Origin: JBHHYN01 sp046757565 | GTDB taxonomy: Bacteria > Pseudomonadota > Gammaproteobacteria > Eutrophobiales > Eutrophobiaceae | DNA: 42,444 nucleotides | Reading direction: 5' to 3' | Assembly (NCBI GenBank): GCA_046757565.1 | Contig: JBHHYN010000011.1 | Location: 1 to 42,444, forward strand | Part shown: in pieces, positions 33,166-41,631 of the stretch | How positions within the stretch are numbered: the first letter of the stretch is position 1 | Layout of the letters: each line of letters starts with the position of its first letter | Program-made: the position numbers and the translations under genes | Notes under the pieces: model-generated | Told to the model about the DNA's origin: nothing | Databases searched by the model: none | What the model saw: only the letters and a program-made list of their open reading frames with translations

Positions 33166-33193
33166 TTGACAAAAAGAACCCGTATTCTACCCT
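33166..33193 (+). promoter_or_regulatory. Putative sigma-70 promoter upstream of the TatT-like gene
   Basis: A perfect -35 hexamer TTGACA at 33166-33171, a 16 nt spacer, and TACCCT at 33188-33193, which keeps the critical first, second and last bases of a -10 box. It would give a leader of about 140 nt before the start at 33339. The rest of the 32907-33338 gap holds only the palindromic repeat at 32964-33052. Confidence 0.4.
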
Positions 33194-33338
33194 CTGTCGA
33201 GCACCCTGTTAGCCTGACAAGGCGTGAATATTCCGGGACCGTATGTTACTGAAGGTAATGGACGAAGACAAACACTCCCCGGCATTGCGTTTTAACGAGT
33301 GCTCATACTCCATACATCAGCCGCCCGGGGAGAAACTG

Positions 33339-34193
33339 ATGGGAATGATCAGGATCATATTCATCGCAACAGCCGTTTGTTACGTGCCTGCACCAGTGGC
33401 TCAGGCTGACGTCGCCACAAACCTGGCACGAGGCGATGAGGCCATGGCCCAACGCGCCGAGGGGCACAGCGGGAGTCATGCCCTGCCCGGGCCAATCGGC
33501 AAGGCTGTCGCAGCCTACGAGGAGGCTGTCGCTGCCGAGCCGGAAAACCTCGAGGCCCGGGTAAAGCTTCTCAAGGCCCTCTATTTCCAGGGAAAGTTCA
33601 CCAGAAACGCGTGTAAGGATCAGCTCGCAATCTTTGGGCACGCCCTGGATCTGGCCGCTGAGGGGGTGCGTCAACTCTCGCGCGGATTCGACGACCCTTC
33701 CCCCCGCGAGAACAACCGCGCCCGTCTGCTGGCTCACCTTACCGGTCAGCGTTATGCGGTGGGGATTTATTTCTGGGCCGCTGTGCACCAGGGTCTCTGG
33801 AGCCGCTGCCGCGGGGCACTCCTCTCCCTCAAAAAGGTCCGTGATTATGCGGAGGTCGTCATTGCTCTGGACGAACACTACGAGAATGCCGGCGGTCACA
33901 GAGTCCTGGGCAGATTGTACATGCAGACACCGAAGATCCCGATTATCACAGGCTGGGTCGACCGCAAGTTGGCGATCCGGGAACTCGAGAAAGCGACACA
34001 GCTCGCACCCGATGATCTCCTGGGTCAACTCTTCCTGGCTGAAGCGCTACTGAAGTTCGCCCCCGGCCGCCGTCACGAAGCATTGGACAGATTGCACGTG
34101 CTGGCGCAAACGCCACCGCATCCGGAATTACTGGTCGAAGAGACCGAGGCAATAGAGGATGCCTTGCAACTCCTTGCCGGGAACCAGCAATGA
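33339..34193 (+). CDS. Secreted TatT-like TPR protein (TRAP transporter T-component family resemblance)
   Basis: A 284-residue protein. I choose the ATG at 33339 because GGGGAG lies 6 nt upstream and it gives a clean signal peptide (IRIIFIATAVCYVPAPVAQA). The mature part is helical and TPR-like: LARGDEAMAQRAEG, AVAAYEEAVAAEPENLEARV, YFWAAVHQGLWSRCRGALLS, LDEHYENAGGHRVLGRLYMQ, LEKATQLAPDDLLGQLFLAE. This order and the YFWAA...GLW and GGHRVLG features resemble TatT, a periplasmic TPR protein associated with some TRAP transporters. No TRAP transporter genes are in the window, so TatT is a structural analogy and not a function. It is followed by the dehydrogenase gene with a small gap or overlap. 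Confidence 0.7.
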   Translation: MGMIRIIFIATAVCYVPAPVAQADVATNLARGDEAMAQRAEGHSGSHALPGPIGKAVAAYEEAVAAEPENLEARVKLLKALYFQGKFTRNACKDQLAIFGHALDLAAEGVRQLSRGFDDPSPRENNRARLLAHLTGQRYAVGIYFWAAVHQGLWSRCRGALLSLKKVRDYAEVVIALDEHYENAGGHRVLGRLYMQTPKIPIITGWVDRKLAIRELEKATQLAPDDLLGQLFLAEALLKFAPGRRHEALDRLHVLAQTPPHPELLVEETEAIEDALQLLAGNQQ

Positions 34194-34236
34194 GGCCTAC
34201 GACGATCTCATCCGGGGCGTCAGCAGGGTAGCCGCT

Positions 34237-35175
34237 ATGTCGTTGCTGGCGCTTATGAAGGGCCGCAGGGGGAAGAGCGGATTTGGTTATGCATCGACCG
34301 CTGAAGAGGTCACTGAAGGTATCGATCTCAGCGGCCGCTGCGCGCTCATTACCGGCGTCAATTCCGGGCTCGGGAGAGAGACAGCTCGCGTTCTTGCTTT
34401 GCGCGGGGCGCACATCATTGGCGCCGCCCGCACGATTGAGAAAGCGCGTGATGCCTGCGTCCGGATCGGACCGCATACTACCCCGGTGGTCTGTGAACTC
34501 TCCGATCCTGCTGCGGTCAGGGCATGCGTTAATGAGGTTAAGCTGCTCGGCCGGCCAATCGACATGCTGATCTGCAACGCCGGGATAATGGCGCTTCCCA
34601 AGCTCCAGCAGAAGTACGGCATCGAACTGCAGTTCTTCACCAATCACATCGGCCACTTCGGATTGGTGACCGGGCTTCTGGACGCGCTTTCTGATAGCGG
34701 CCGGGTGGTGGTGCTATCGAGCTATGCCCACAAGATTGCGCCGCGCGAAGGCATTCAGTTCGAAAACCTGTCGGGAGAGAGCGGCTACCGGAAGTGGCGC
34801 GCCTACGGTCAATCGAAACTCGCCAATTTGCTGTTCGCAGTCGAGCTGGCGCGCCGTTTCGCAGGCACTCAACGCAGCGCTAATGCGGTCCATCCCGGGG
34901 TTATCCGCACGGATCTGAACCGCCATCTGGGCAGTATTGTGAACGCCGTGTACGCGATTACGGCACCGCTCTTCACCAAATCCGTGGCGCAGGGCGCGGC
35001 CACAAGCTGCTACGTGGCCACCAGTCCGCAAATTACCGGACTGAACGGCAAGTACTTCGCCGACTGCAACCTCGCTAAGACAAGCCACCATGGAAAAGAT
35101 GCTGAGATGGCCAACCGCCTGTGGGGGGTTTCTGAAGAGATCCTGGCCCGTGCCAGCCGGAACGCCGCTGAATAA
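34237..35175 (+). CDS. Short-chain dehydrogenase/reductase (retinol dehydrogenase-like)
   Basis: A 312-residue classical SDR. Numbered from the ATG at 34237: cofactor motif TGVNSGLG (39-46), the ICNAG stabilising motif, catalytic serine in VVLSSYAHK, and Tyr190/Lys194 in YGQSK, followed by VHPGVIRTDL. This ordering and the NHIGHFGLVTGLL segment are typical of the retinol dehydrogenase / WWOX-like SDR group, which reduces aldehydes and ketones on lipophilic substrates. A longer form starting at 34159 would overlap the preceding gene by 35 bp; the shorter form keeps a usual SDR N-terminus. Lying close behind the acyl-ligase/reductase cluster, it could reduce the aldehyde product to an alcohol, which is inference. 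It is convergent with the DUF1015 gene, only 11 bp apart. Confidence 0.88.
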   Translation: MSLLALMKGRRGKSGFGYASTAEEVTEGIDLSGRCALITGVNSGLGRETARVLALRGAHIIGAARTIEKARDACVRIGPHTTPVVCELSDPAAVRACVNEVKLLGRPIDMLICNAGIMALPKLQQKYGIELQFFTNHIGHFGLVTGLLDALSDSGRVVVLSSYAHKIAPREGIQFENLSGESGYRKWRAYGQSKLANLLFAVELARRFAGTQRSANAVHPGVIRTDLNRHLGSIVNAVYAITAPLFTKSVAQGAATSCYVATSPQITGLNGKYFADCNLAKTSHHGKDAEMANRLWGVSEEILARASRNAAE

Positions 35176-35186
35176 GCAGATAATAT

Positions 35187-36428
35187 TCAGGTTAGACTAT
35201 GTACCACCAATCCACTCCGCAATTTTGGCTCAAACCAGGTCGTCTTTGGCGGCATGATATTGCCGCTGTCTGCAATGGCCATCAACTGCTGCATGGAAAC
35301 GGGAAACATGGCAAAGGCGACTGCCATCTCTCCACTATCCACCCGGCGTTCAAGTTCCTGCAGGCCGCGAATACCACCGACAAAATCGATGCGTTCATCG
35401 GTCCTCAGATCATGAATATTCAAAACGGGTTTCAGGATCTGCTGTGACAGGATGGTCACATCCAGCACGCCGATGGGATCATCATCGTCATAGGCGCCAG
35501 GTCTGGCTTTTAATGTATACCAGTTTCCATCCAGGTACATCCCCATTTCGTGAAGTGCTTTCGGCTTGCAGGCTTTTTGCCCGATTTTTTCTACGCAATA
35601 GGCCTTGCTGAGGGCACCGATAAATGACCCGGGATCCAGCCCGTTGATATCCCTAATCACCCTGTTATAGTCAAGTATTGACAATTGATTGTCCGGGAAG
35701 TGAACCGCCAGAAAAAAGTTATATTCTTCATCACCGCTATGCTGCGGGTTCTCACCCTTCAGATCATTGCCTGCCAGTGCCGCGGCGGCGGTGCGGTGAT
35801 GTCCGTCTGCCACATAGGTGGCCGGCATTTTTTTAAACTCCTCAATAATAGTGCCGATGGTTTTCTGATGTTTGATCACCCATAAACGGTGCCGGACCCT
35901 GTCATCGGCCGTAAAATCGTAGACCGCCTCGTCTGTTTTGATATTTTCAACAATATTGTCCAATCTCTTCACCGCTTTATAGGCAAAAAATACCGGTTCT
36001 GCATTCACCATGGAAACACGCACATGGTTTTTGCGGTCCGTCTCCTTGTCCGGACGGGTCAGTTCGTGTTTTTTTATTTTGCCGCTCAGATAATCTTCCA
36101 CAGCGGCACAGGCGACAATGCCCGTCTGGGTACGGTCATCCATCGTCAGTTCATAGACATAGAGACAATCCTCCTGGTCCTGTATAAAAATTCCCCTGTC
36201 AACCATTGACTGGAAATTGTCTCTGCCCGCTTCATAAACTTCGCGGCAGTACGGATGCGTCCCTTCAGGGAACGTAATCTCGGGTTTGATCACGGTCAAA
36301 AAGGAGTAGGGATTCCCTTGAGCCGCCTCCCTGGCCTCCCTGGAATCCAGGACATCGTAGGGCCGGCATGCAACCTGACTGGCACGTTCCCTGACGGGCC
36401 TGATCCCTTTGAACGCCTTGATCTTCAA
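35187..36428 (-). CDS. DUF1015 family protein
   Basis: A 413-residue protein of the DUF1015 family, recognised by the opening FKGIRPVRERASQVACRPYD, the central YVADGHHRTAAAALAGND and FFLAVHFPDNQLSILDYNRV, and the C-terminal GIRGLQELERRVDSGEMAVA with MFPVSMQQLMAIADSG. The DGHHR motif resembles ParB/Srx-like nucleotidase cores, but the biochemical role is not established. It lies 52 bp downstream of serA on the same strand. DUF1015 genes next to serA (and serC) are a recurrent arrangement in other bacteria, which suggests a link to serine or phosphorylated hydroxy-acid metabolism. Confidence 0.9.
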   Translation of the reverse strand: MKIKAFKGIRPVRERASQVACRPYDVLDSREAREAAQGNPYSFLTVIKPEITFPEGTHPYCREVYEAGRDNFQSMVDRGIFIQDQEDCLYVYELTMDDRTQTGIVACAAVEDYLSGKIKKHELTRPDKETDRKNHVRVSMVNAEPVFFAYKAVKRLDNIVENIKTDEAVYDFTADDRVRHRLWVIKHQKTIGTIIEEFKKMPATYVADGHHRTAAAALAGNDLKGENPQHSGDEEYNFFLAVHFPDNQLSILDYNRVIRDINGLDPGSFIGALSKAYCVEKIGQKACKPKALHEMGMYLDGNWYTLKARPGAYDDDDPIGVLDVTILSQQILKPVLNIHDLRTDERIDFVGGIRGLQELERRVDSGEMAVAFAMFPVSMQQLMAIADSGNIMPPKTTWFEPKLRSGLVVHSLT

Positions 36429-36480
36429 GTCCTAAACAGTGGTGCCAGTACAGCAGCCGCTGAACAGACGCCGGTTCTGG

Positions 36481-38067
36481 TCACAGGCTTACCTGCATGA
36501 CCTTGCTGATTGCGTCAATATTCTCCAGCTTGTGCATCAGATCGTTTTCCAAAGGTCCGGAGATACCCAATACGGCAACGGCCTTGTCACTGCCATTGAC
36601 GATACCCAGTTGCATGCGCGAGATATTGACATGATGTTCAGCGAGCAAACTGCTGATGGCCGCAATAACGCCAGGTTGGTCCCGGTGACGGGTCAATAAC
36701 AGATGACCCTCCAGCACCGCCTCGATCTCATAATCGTTAATCCGCACCAGGCGTGGATGACGCCTGTCGAACAAGGTCCCCTCCACCGTTGTCGTTTTGC
36801 CACCGCAATGGACACAGATGCTCACCGTGGAGTGATAATCAGGGTGTTCCTGACAGCGGGTTTCAGACAGGCTGATGCCCTGTTGTCTGGCAATATGAGA
36901 GGCATTCACACGATTAACAGGCACGGACATATGGGTGCTTAAAAAGCCGACCAGTCCCTCGCTACTAATTGAGTGTATGTCCCGTTCAGCGGCTTCACCG
37001 CACAGGGAGATTTCGATTTGCTTGATCGGTTGCAGAATCATCGGCCCCAACAGTTTTCCAAGCCGTCTCACCAGTATCAGATACGGCTGTAATTTGATGA
37101 GTTCATCAGAAGAGACCGGCGGCAGATTGATGGCGTTGATCGGTTCTCTGGTTTGCAGATAGACGGCAACTTGCTGCGCGATTTCAAGGGCGGCCGCGGT
37201 TTGTGCCTCATGGGTGGAGGCCCCGAGATGTGGCGTAAGCACAATATTATCGAGTGTCAGTAACGGCGAATCCAGCGGCGGCTCATGTTCGTAGACATCC
37301 ATGGCGGCGCCTGCCAGATGGCCCGACTTCAGCGCTTCATACAGCGCCTGCTCATCGACCAGTCCTCCTCTGGCACAGTTGATCAGTCTCGCCCCAGGCT
37401 TCATGGCAGCAATCCTTTCCGCATTCAGTAAACCGCGTGTTTTATCGTTTACCGGACAATGCAGTGTCAGGTAATCCGATGTCTTCACGAGTTCGTCAAT
37501 ATCGACAGCTGTGATCCCGTCTGCAGTAAACACCTCTGTCGTCACAAACGGGTCATAAGCAGCAACCTGCATCTTCAGGGCCTTGGCCCGGTCCGCCACA
37601 ATCCGTCCTATATTGCCATAACCGACGATCCCCAGGCGTTTACCGGCCAGCTCCGCACCCATGAAGGTGGTGCGATTCCACTCACCGGCCTTCACCGAAC
37701 GATCGGCCTGAGGCAGATTACGGCTGAGGGAAAGAATGTGGGCAATACTCAGTTCGGCCGTTGTCGTGGCATTGGCGTTTGGCGTATTCAACACGGCAAT
37801 GCCCCGCTCCGTAGCGCGTTCCACATCGATATTATCAACCCCAATGCCGGCACGGCCGATCACCTCGAGGCGGTCCGCAGCATCGATAACCGGTGCAGTA
37901 ACTTTAGTGGCGCTGCGTACCAGCACGGCATGATATTTTGGAATGATATTTTTAAGCTGGCGTTCATCAAGACCGGTCTTGCAATCGACCTGGAAGCCGG
38001 CCTGATCGTTCAGATAATCAATACCGGGTGCTGCGATGCTGTCCGCAACGAGAATGTATTTTTCCAT
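36481..38067 (-). CDS. serA: D-3-phosphoglycerate dehydrogenase, long form
   Basis: A 528-residue phosphoglycerate dehydrogenase, the committed step of serine synthesis. Substrate and NAD domains come first (GRAGIGVDNIDVERATERGI; GIVGYGNIG at about 147-155; catalytic region MDVYEHEPP to LTPHLGAST). An intervening allosteric substrate-binding domain (about 320-450) and a C-terminal ACT domain (about 455-528, LLLTRHRDQPGVIAAISSLL) complete it. This long architecture is that of Mycobacterium and Bacillus SerA and differs from the ~410-residue E. coli form. The ACT domain predicts feedback control by serine. It starts 48 bp after glmM and leads the DUF1015 gene. Confidence 0.95.
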   Translation of the reverse strand: MEKYILVADSIAAPGIDYLNDQAGFQVDCKTGLDERQLKNIIPKYHAVLVRSATKVTAPVIDAADRLEVIGRAGIGVDNIDVERATERGIAVLNTPNANATTTAELSIAHILSLSRNLPQADRSVKAGEWNRTTFMGAELAGKRLGIVGYGNIGRIVADRAKALKMQVAAYDPFVTTEVFTADGITAVDIDELVKTSDYLTLHCPVNDKTRGLLNAERIAAMKPGARLINCARGGLVDEQALYEALKSGHLAGAAMDVYEHEPPLDSPLLTLDNIVLTPHLGASTHEAQTAAALEIAQQVAVYLQTREPINAINLPPVSSDELIKLQPYLILVRRLGKLLGPMILQPIKQIEISLCGEAAERDIHSISSEGLVGFLSTHMSVPVNRVNASHIARQQGISLSETRCQEHPDYHSTVSICVHCGGKTTTVEGTLFDRRHPRLVRINDYEIEAVLEGHLLLTRHRDQPGVIAAISSLLAEHHVNISRMQLGIVNGSDKAVAVLGISGPLENDLMHKLENIDAISKVMQVSL

Positions 38068-38115
38068 TACTGCGCGATTATCGGATCAAGAGCAAATTCC
38101 TATTTTCGGATATTA

Positions 38116-39459
38116 CTATATTCCATGCAGGACAGTTTCGACCCTGTTGGCGAGAGCGTGCACTAATGAATCAACCTGTGCCCTGTCCCGGCCCTCCACC
38201 ATTACCCGGATAAGCGGTTCCGTGCCTGAGGGCCGTAATAGAACACGTCCATGTTCTCCCAGTTCATCTTCAGCTTCCCGGATTGCCCGATCTATTTCCG
38301 GATATTCATTCAGATTGATGTGTGATTGCAATTTTACGTTCAATAATTTTTGCGGGAATTTTTGCATATCACTTTTTAGCTCATGCAAGGATTGCCCGCT
38401 TTCGATCATCGTCTCCATGACCTGTAATGCTGTGATAATCCCGTCGCCTGTGGAGGTCAGGTTCAGGTTGATGATATGACCGGATGATTCACCGCCGAGT
38501 TTGAGGTCCCGGGACAACAACATCTCCATGATATATCGATCCCCGACCCTTGCCCGTAAAAATTCCAGATCCAATGCATTAACCGCCTGCTCCAGGCCAA
38601 GATTACTCATCTGCGTGCCGACCACGGCGCCATTAATAGTATCCAGTTTTGCCCTGGCAATGATATATAAAGCTTCGTCACCATCCACCAGTTCCCCTTT
38701 ATGATCCACCATGATCAGGCGGTCCCCGTCACCGTCCAGTGCAATACCGATGTCGGCCCCGGTTTCATTGACAAGCTCTCTTAACATCTCCGGTTTGAGC
38801 GCGCCGCACTCCTCATTTATGTTGAGACCATCCGGTTCTACACCGATAGAGACGACGCTGGCGCCAAGCTCCTCAAATACCTTGGGAACGATATGGTAGG
38901 TTGCCCCATGGGCGCAATCAACCACCACATCCAGCCCCTTAAAATCAATTTCCTGATTTATCCTGCTCTTGCAGAACTCAATATAGCGCCTGGCGGCATC
39001 AGGAACCCGCAAGGCCTTGCCCAGATGCCTCGAATAAACGCTCTTCATCGGTTGCTCCAGTTCCTTTTCTATGTCAACTTCAATCTCATCCGCAAACTTG
39101 GTGCCATCGGCAGAAAAGAATTTGATGCCGTTGTCGTAGTACGGATTATGCGAGGCGCTGATCACGATCCCTCCCCGGGCGCGGGTATTTTTTGTCAGGA
39201 AGGCGATGCCGGGTGTGGGCATTGGACCCAGCAGGCGAATATCGACGCCCGCGGCAGATAATCCTGCCTCCAGGGCAGATTCGAACATATAGCCTGAAAT
39301 CCGGGTATCTTTACCGATTAGAACAGGCCCACTTCCGGTTTTGGCGAGCACGCGTCCTGCGGCCCATCCCAGTTTCATGACAAAATCAGGGGTAATCGGG
39401 CCCTCACCGACACTCCCTCGAATTCCGTCAGTCCCGAAATACTTTCTTGTTGTGGTAAT
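38116..39459 (-). CDS. glmM: Phosphoglucosamine mutase, apparent ATT start
   Basis: A 447-residue GlmM that converts glucosamine-6-phosphate to glucosamine-1-phosphate for UDP-GlcNAc synthesis. The phosphorylated serine is in SASHNPYYDNG, at about residue 103 (Ser102 in E. coli). The metal-binding DGDGDR and the C-terminal RPSGTEPLIRVMVEG are present. The first ATG (39378) would remove the conserved KYFGTDGIRG and PITPDF. These are encoded in frame upstream and begin right after an in-frame TAA (39463-39465). The only fitting start is ATT at 39457-39459, with AGGGG exactly 8 nt upstream, giving TTTRKYFGTDGIRG. AUU initiation is known for infC. A sequencing error changing ATG to ATT is the alternative. 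folP, the usual upstream neighbour, is absent. Confidence 0.9.
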   Translation of the reverse strand: MTTTRKYFGTDGIRGSVGEGPITPDFVMKLGWAAGRVLAKTGSGPVLIGKDTRISGYMFESALEAGLSAAGVDIRLLGPMPTPGIAFLTKNTRARGGIVISASHNPYYDNGIKFFSADGTKFADEIEVDIEKELEQPMKSVYSRHLGKALRVPDAARRYIEFCKSRINQEIDFKGLDVVVDCAHGATYHIVPKVFEELGASVVSIGVEPDGLNINEECGALKPEMLRELVNETGADIGIALDGDGDRLIMVDHKGELVDGDEALYIIARAKLDTINGAVVGTQMSNLGLEQAVNALDLEFLRARVGDRYIMEMLLSRDLKLGGESSGHIINLNLTSTGDGIITALQVMETMIESGQSLHELKSDMQKFPQKLLNVKLQSHINLNEYPEIDRAIREAEDELGEHGRVLLRPSGTEPLIRVMVEGRDRAQVDSLVHALANRVETVLHGI

Positions 39460-39534
39460 CTCTTAATCCCCTGAAATGGCCAATGATATTATTGTAAAAT
39501 CCAATGTCTATTGGTCCGGCTACAAAAGCCCGGT

Positions 39535-39567
39535 AAAAAAACAGATATTAGTCCAGAGAAACTCTGG
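39535..39567 (-). terminator. Possible weak terminator downstream of ftsH
   Basis: On the minus strand, CCAGAG-TTT-CTCTGG (stem at 39553-39567) is followed after 11 nt by a run of seven T (39535-39541). The gap between stem and T-run is longer than ideal, so termination would be partial at best. It lies between ftsH and glmM, which otherwise could be co-transcribed. Confidence 0.3.
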
Positions 39568-39645
39568 CTTAATCAAAGCTTCCTTAGGTTAATTTATACC
39601 TGAATGCACAGAGTTTCCATGGGCAGGGCGTGGTCACTTCATGCT

Positions 39646-41580
39646 TCAGGCAGGCTTGGCAGGTCCACTGACCGGAGGTTGGTTCGCGGGCTTAATGTCA
39701 CTATCCACGGCCTTGATCTCATTTGTCTGACCGGAAGAGCTGTTTTCATCATCGTTCCAGCCTGCTGGAGGACGTGGTGCTTTACCTGCCATGATTTCAT
39801 TGATCTGTTCTGCATCGATTGTTTCATATTTCATGAGTGCCTCCGCCATTAACTCCAGCTTATCCCTGTTGTCCTTGAGTATGGTCTCGGCACGGGCGTA
39901 GTTCTGATCAATAATATTGCGAATTTCCTCATCAATGACATGTGCTGTTTCATCCGAGATGTCCTTGTGCTTGGTAACGGAATGCCCCAGGAATATTTCG
40001 CCCTCTTCCTCACTGTAGGTCAAAGGCCCGAGACGCTCCGATAACCCCCATTTCGTCACCATATTGCGTGCAATATCCGTAGCCCGTTGTATATCGTTGC
40101 TGGCGCCGGTGGTCACGGCATCTGCTCCAAAAACCAGCTCCTCGGCAATGCGGCCGCCAAACATGCTGCAGATCTGACTTTCAAGTAACTGTTTGCTGTA
40201 ACTCAGACGGTCTTCCTCCGGCAAGAACATGGTCACGCCCAGGGCGCGGCCACGGGGAATGATCGTCACTTTATAGACCGGATCGTGTTCGGGCATCAGG
40301 CGGCCAACGATTGCATGACCGGCTTCGTGGTAGGCCGTAAGCCGCTTCTCTTTCTCGCTCATGACCATGGAACGCCGCTCTGCGCCCATCATCACTTTAT
40401 CCTTGGCCCGTTCAAACTCCTCCATACCCACCAGCTTCTTATCCGCCCTGGCTGCCAGCAAGGCCGCCTCGTTGGCCAGATTCGCCAGATCCGCCCCGGA
40501 AAAGCCAGGCGTCCCGCGAGCGATGATACTGGGCTTCACATCATCGTCGATTGCAACCTTGCGCATATGCACCTTGAGGATCTGTTCCCGCCCACGGATA
40601 TCCGGTAACGGTACCACCACCTGGCGGTCAAACCGCCCGGGGCGCAACAGGGCCGGATCCAACACATCCGGCCGGTTGGTGGCGGCGATAACAATCACTC
40701 CTTCATTCCCTTCGAAGCCGTCCATTTCAACCAATAACTGATTCAGGGTCTGCTCGCGTTCATCATGCCCGCCGCCCAGGCCGGCGCCACGGTGACGGCC
40801 GACGGCATCAATCTCGTCGATAAAAATAATACACGGGGCATGTTTCTTTGCCTGCTCGAACATATCCCGCACGCGCGATGCACCGACACCAACGAACATT
40901 TCCACAAAATCGGAACCGGAGATGGTAAAGAACGGCACTTTTGCCTCGCCGGCGATGGCTTTTGCCAACAAGGTCTTGCCGGTCCCCGGTGATCCGACCA
41001 GCAGGACACCAGAGGGGCTCTTGCCACCGAGTTTCTGAAACTTGCCAGGATCGCGCAAAAACTCAACAAGTTCTACGACCTCCTCTTTCGCCTCTTCTAC
41101 CCCGGCGACATCATTGAAGGTGATGCGAACCTGATCTTCACCCAGGAGCCGCGCCCGGCTCTTGCCGAATGACAAGGCGCCGCGGCCACCGCCACCACCC
41201 TGCATCTGGCGCATAAAATAGATCCAGATCCCGAGTAGGAGCAGCATCGGAAACCAGGAGATAAAGGCATGTGCCCAAAAGGAGTTCTTGTTGGGCTCGG
41301 AGCCGATGATAGTGACTTTGTTGTCCAGCAAGGTACCGATCAAGGCATCATAGCTGGTCTCCGGACTATAGGTTGTGATACGGGATCCATCAAAAAGCTG
41401 GCCCTTGATGGTACTCCCTTCGATGGTCACCTTCTCGACCCGGCCTGACTTAACATCCTCTATGAACTGCGAATAGGGAACATCTCCAGCCAGGGTCGGG
41501 GCACCAAAATTCTGGAATACCATCATCAATACCAGTGCGATGATGATCCAGAGCACCAGATTTTTTGCCATATCGTTCAC
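39646..41580 (-). CDS. ftsH: ATP-dependent zinc metalloprotease FtsH
   Basis: A 644-residue membrane-anchored AAA protease that degrades membrane and regulatory proteins. Two membrane segments (about 7-23 and 106-124) flank a periplasmic domain. The AAA module has Walker A GSPGTGKT (196-203; Ser replaces the more usual Pro at the second place), Walker B IIFIDEID (251-258) and the second region of homology TNRPDVLDPALLRPGRFDR. The zinc site HEAGH is at 418-422. The start is GTG at 41580, giving MNDMAKNLVLWI as in many gammaproteobacterial FtsH, with AGAGA 7 nt upstream; the ATG at 41571 is the alternative. It follows rlmE by 51 bp, the conserved rlmE-ftsH pair. Confidence 0.96.
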   Translation of the reverse strand: MNDMAKNLVLWIIIALVLMMVFQNFGAPTLAGDVPYSQFIEDVKSGRVEKVTIEGSTIKGQLFDGSRITTYSPETSYDALIGTLLDNKVTIIGSEPNKNSFWAHAFISWFPMLLLLGIWIYFMRQMQGGGGGRGALSFGKSRARLLGEDQVRITFNDVAGVEEAKEEVVELVEFLRDPGKFQKLGGKSPSGVLLVGSPGTGKTLLAKAIAGEAKVPFFTISGSDFVEMFVGVGASRVRDMFEQAKKHAPCIIFIDEIDAVGRHRGAGLGGGHDEREQTLNQLLVEMDGFEGNEGVIVIAATNRPDVLDPALLRPGRFDRQVVVPLPDIRGREQILKVHMRKVAIDDDVKPSIIARGTPGFSGADLANLANEAALLAARADKKLVGMEEFERAKDKVMMGAERRSMVMSEKEKRLTAYHEAGHAIVGRLMPEHDPVYKVTIIPRGRALGVTMFLPEEDRLSYSKQLLESQICSMFGGRIAEELVFGADAVTTGASNDIQRATDIARNMVTKWGLSERLGPLTYSEEEGEIFLGHSVTKHKDISDETAHVIDEEIRNIIDQNYARAETILKDNRDKLELMAEALMKYETIDAEQINEIMAGKAPRPPAGWNDDENSSSGQTNEIKAVDSDIKPANQPPVSGPAKPA

Positions 41581-41631
41581 GCAACGTTCTCTTGAAACAC
41601 CTTTAAAATAACCATCTCTTATCTCTCAATA

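Noticed and set aside
33303..34028. A 241-codon open frame antisense to the TatT-like gene
   Set aside because: The plus-strand gene has a strong ribosome binding site, signal peptide and TPR pattern; the antisense frame has none.
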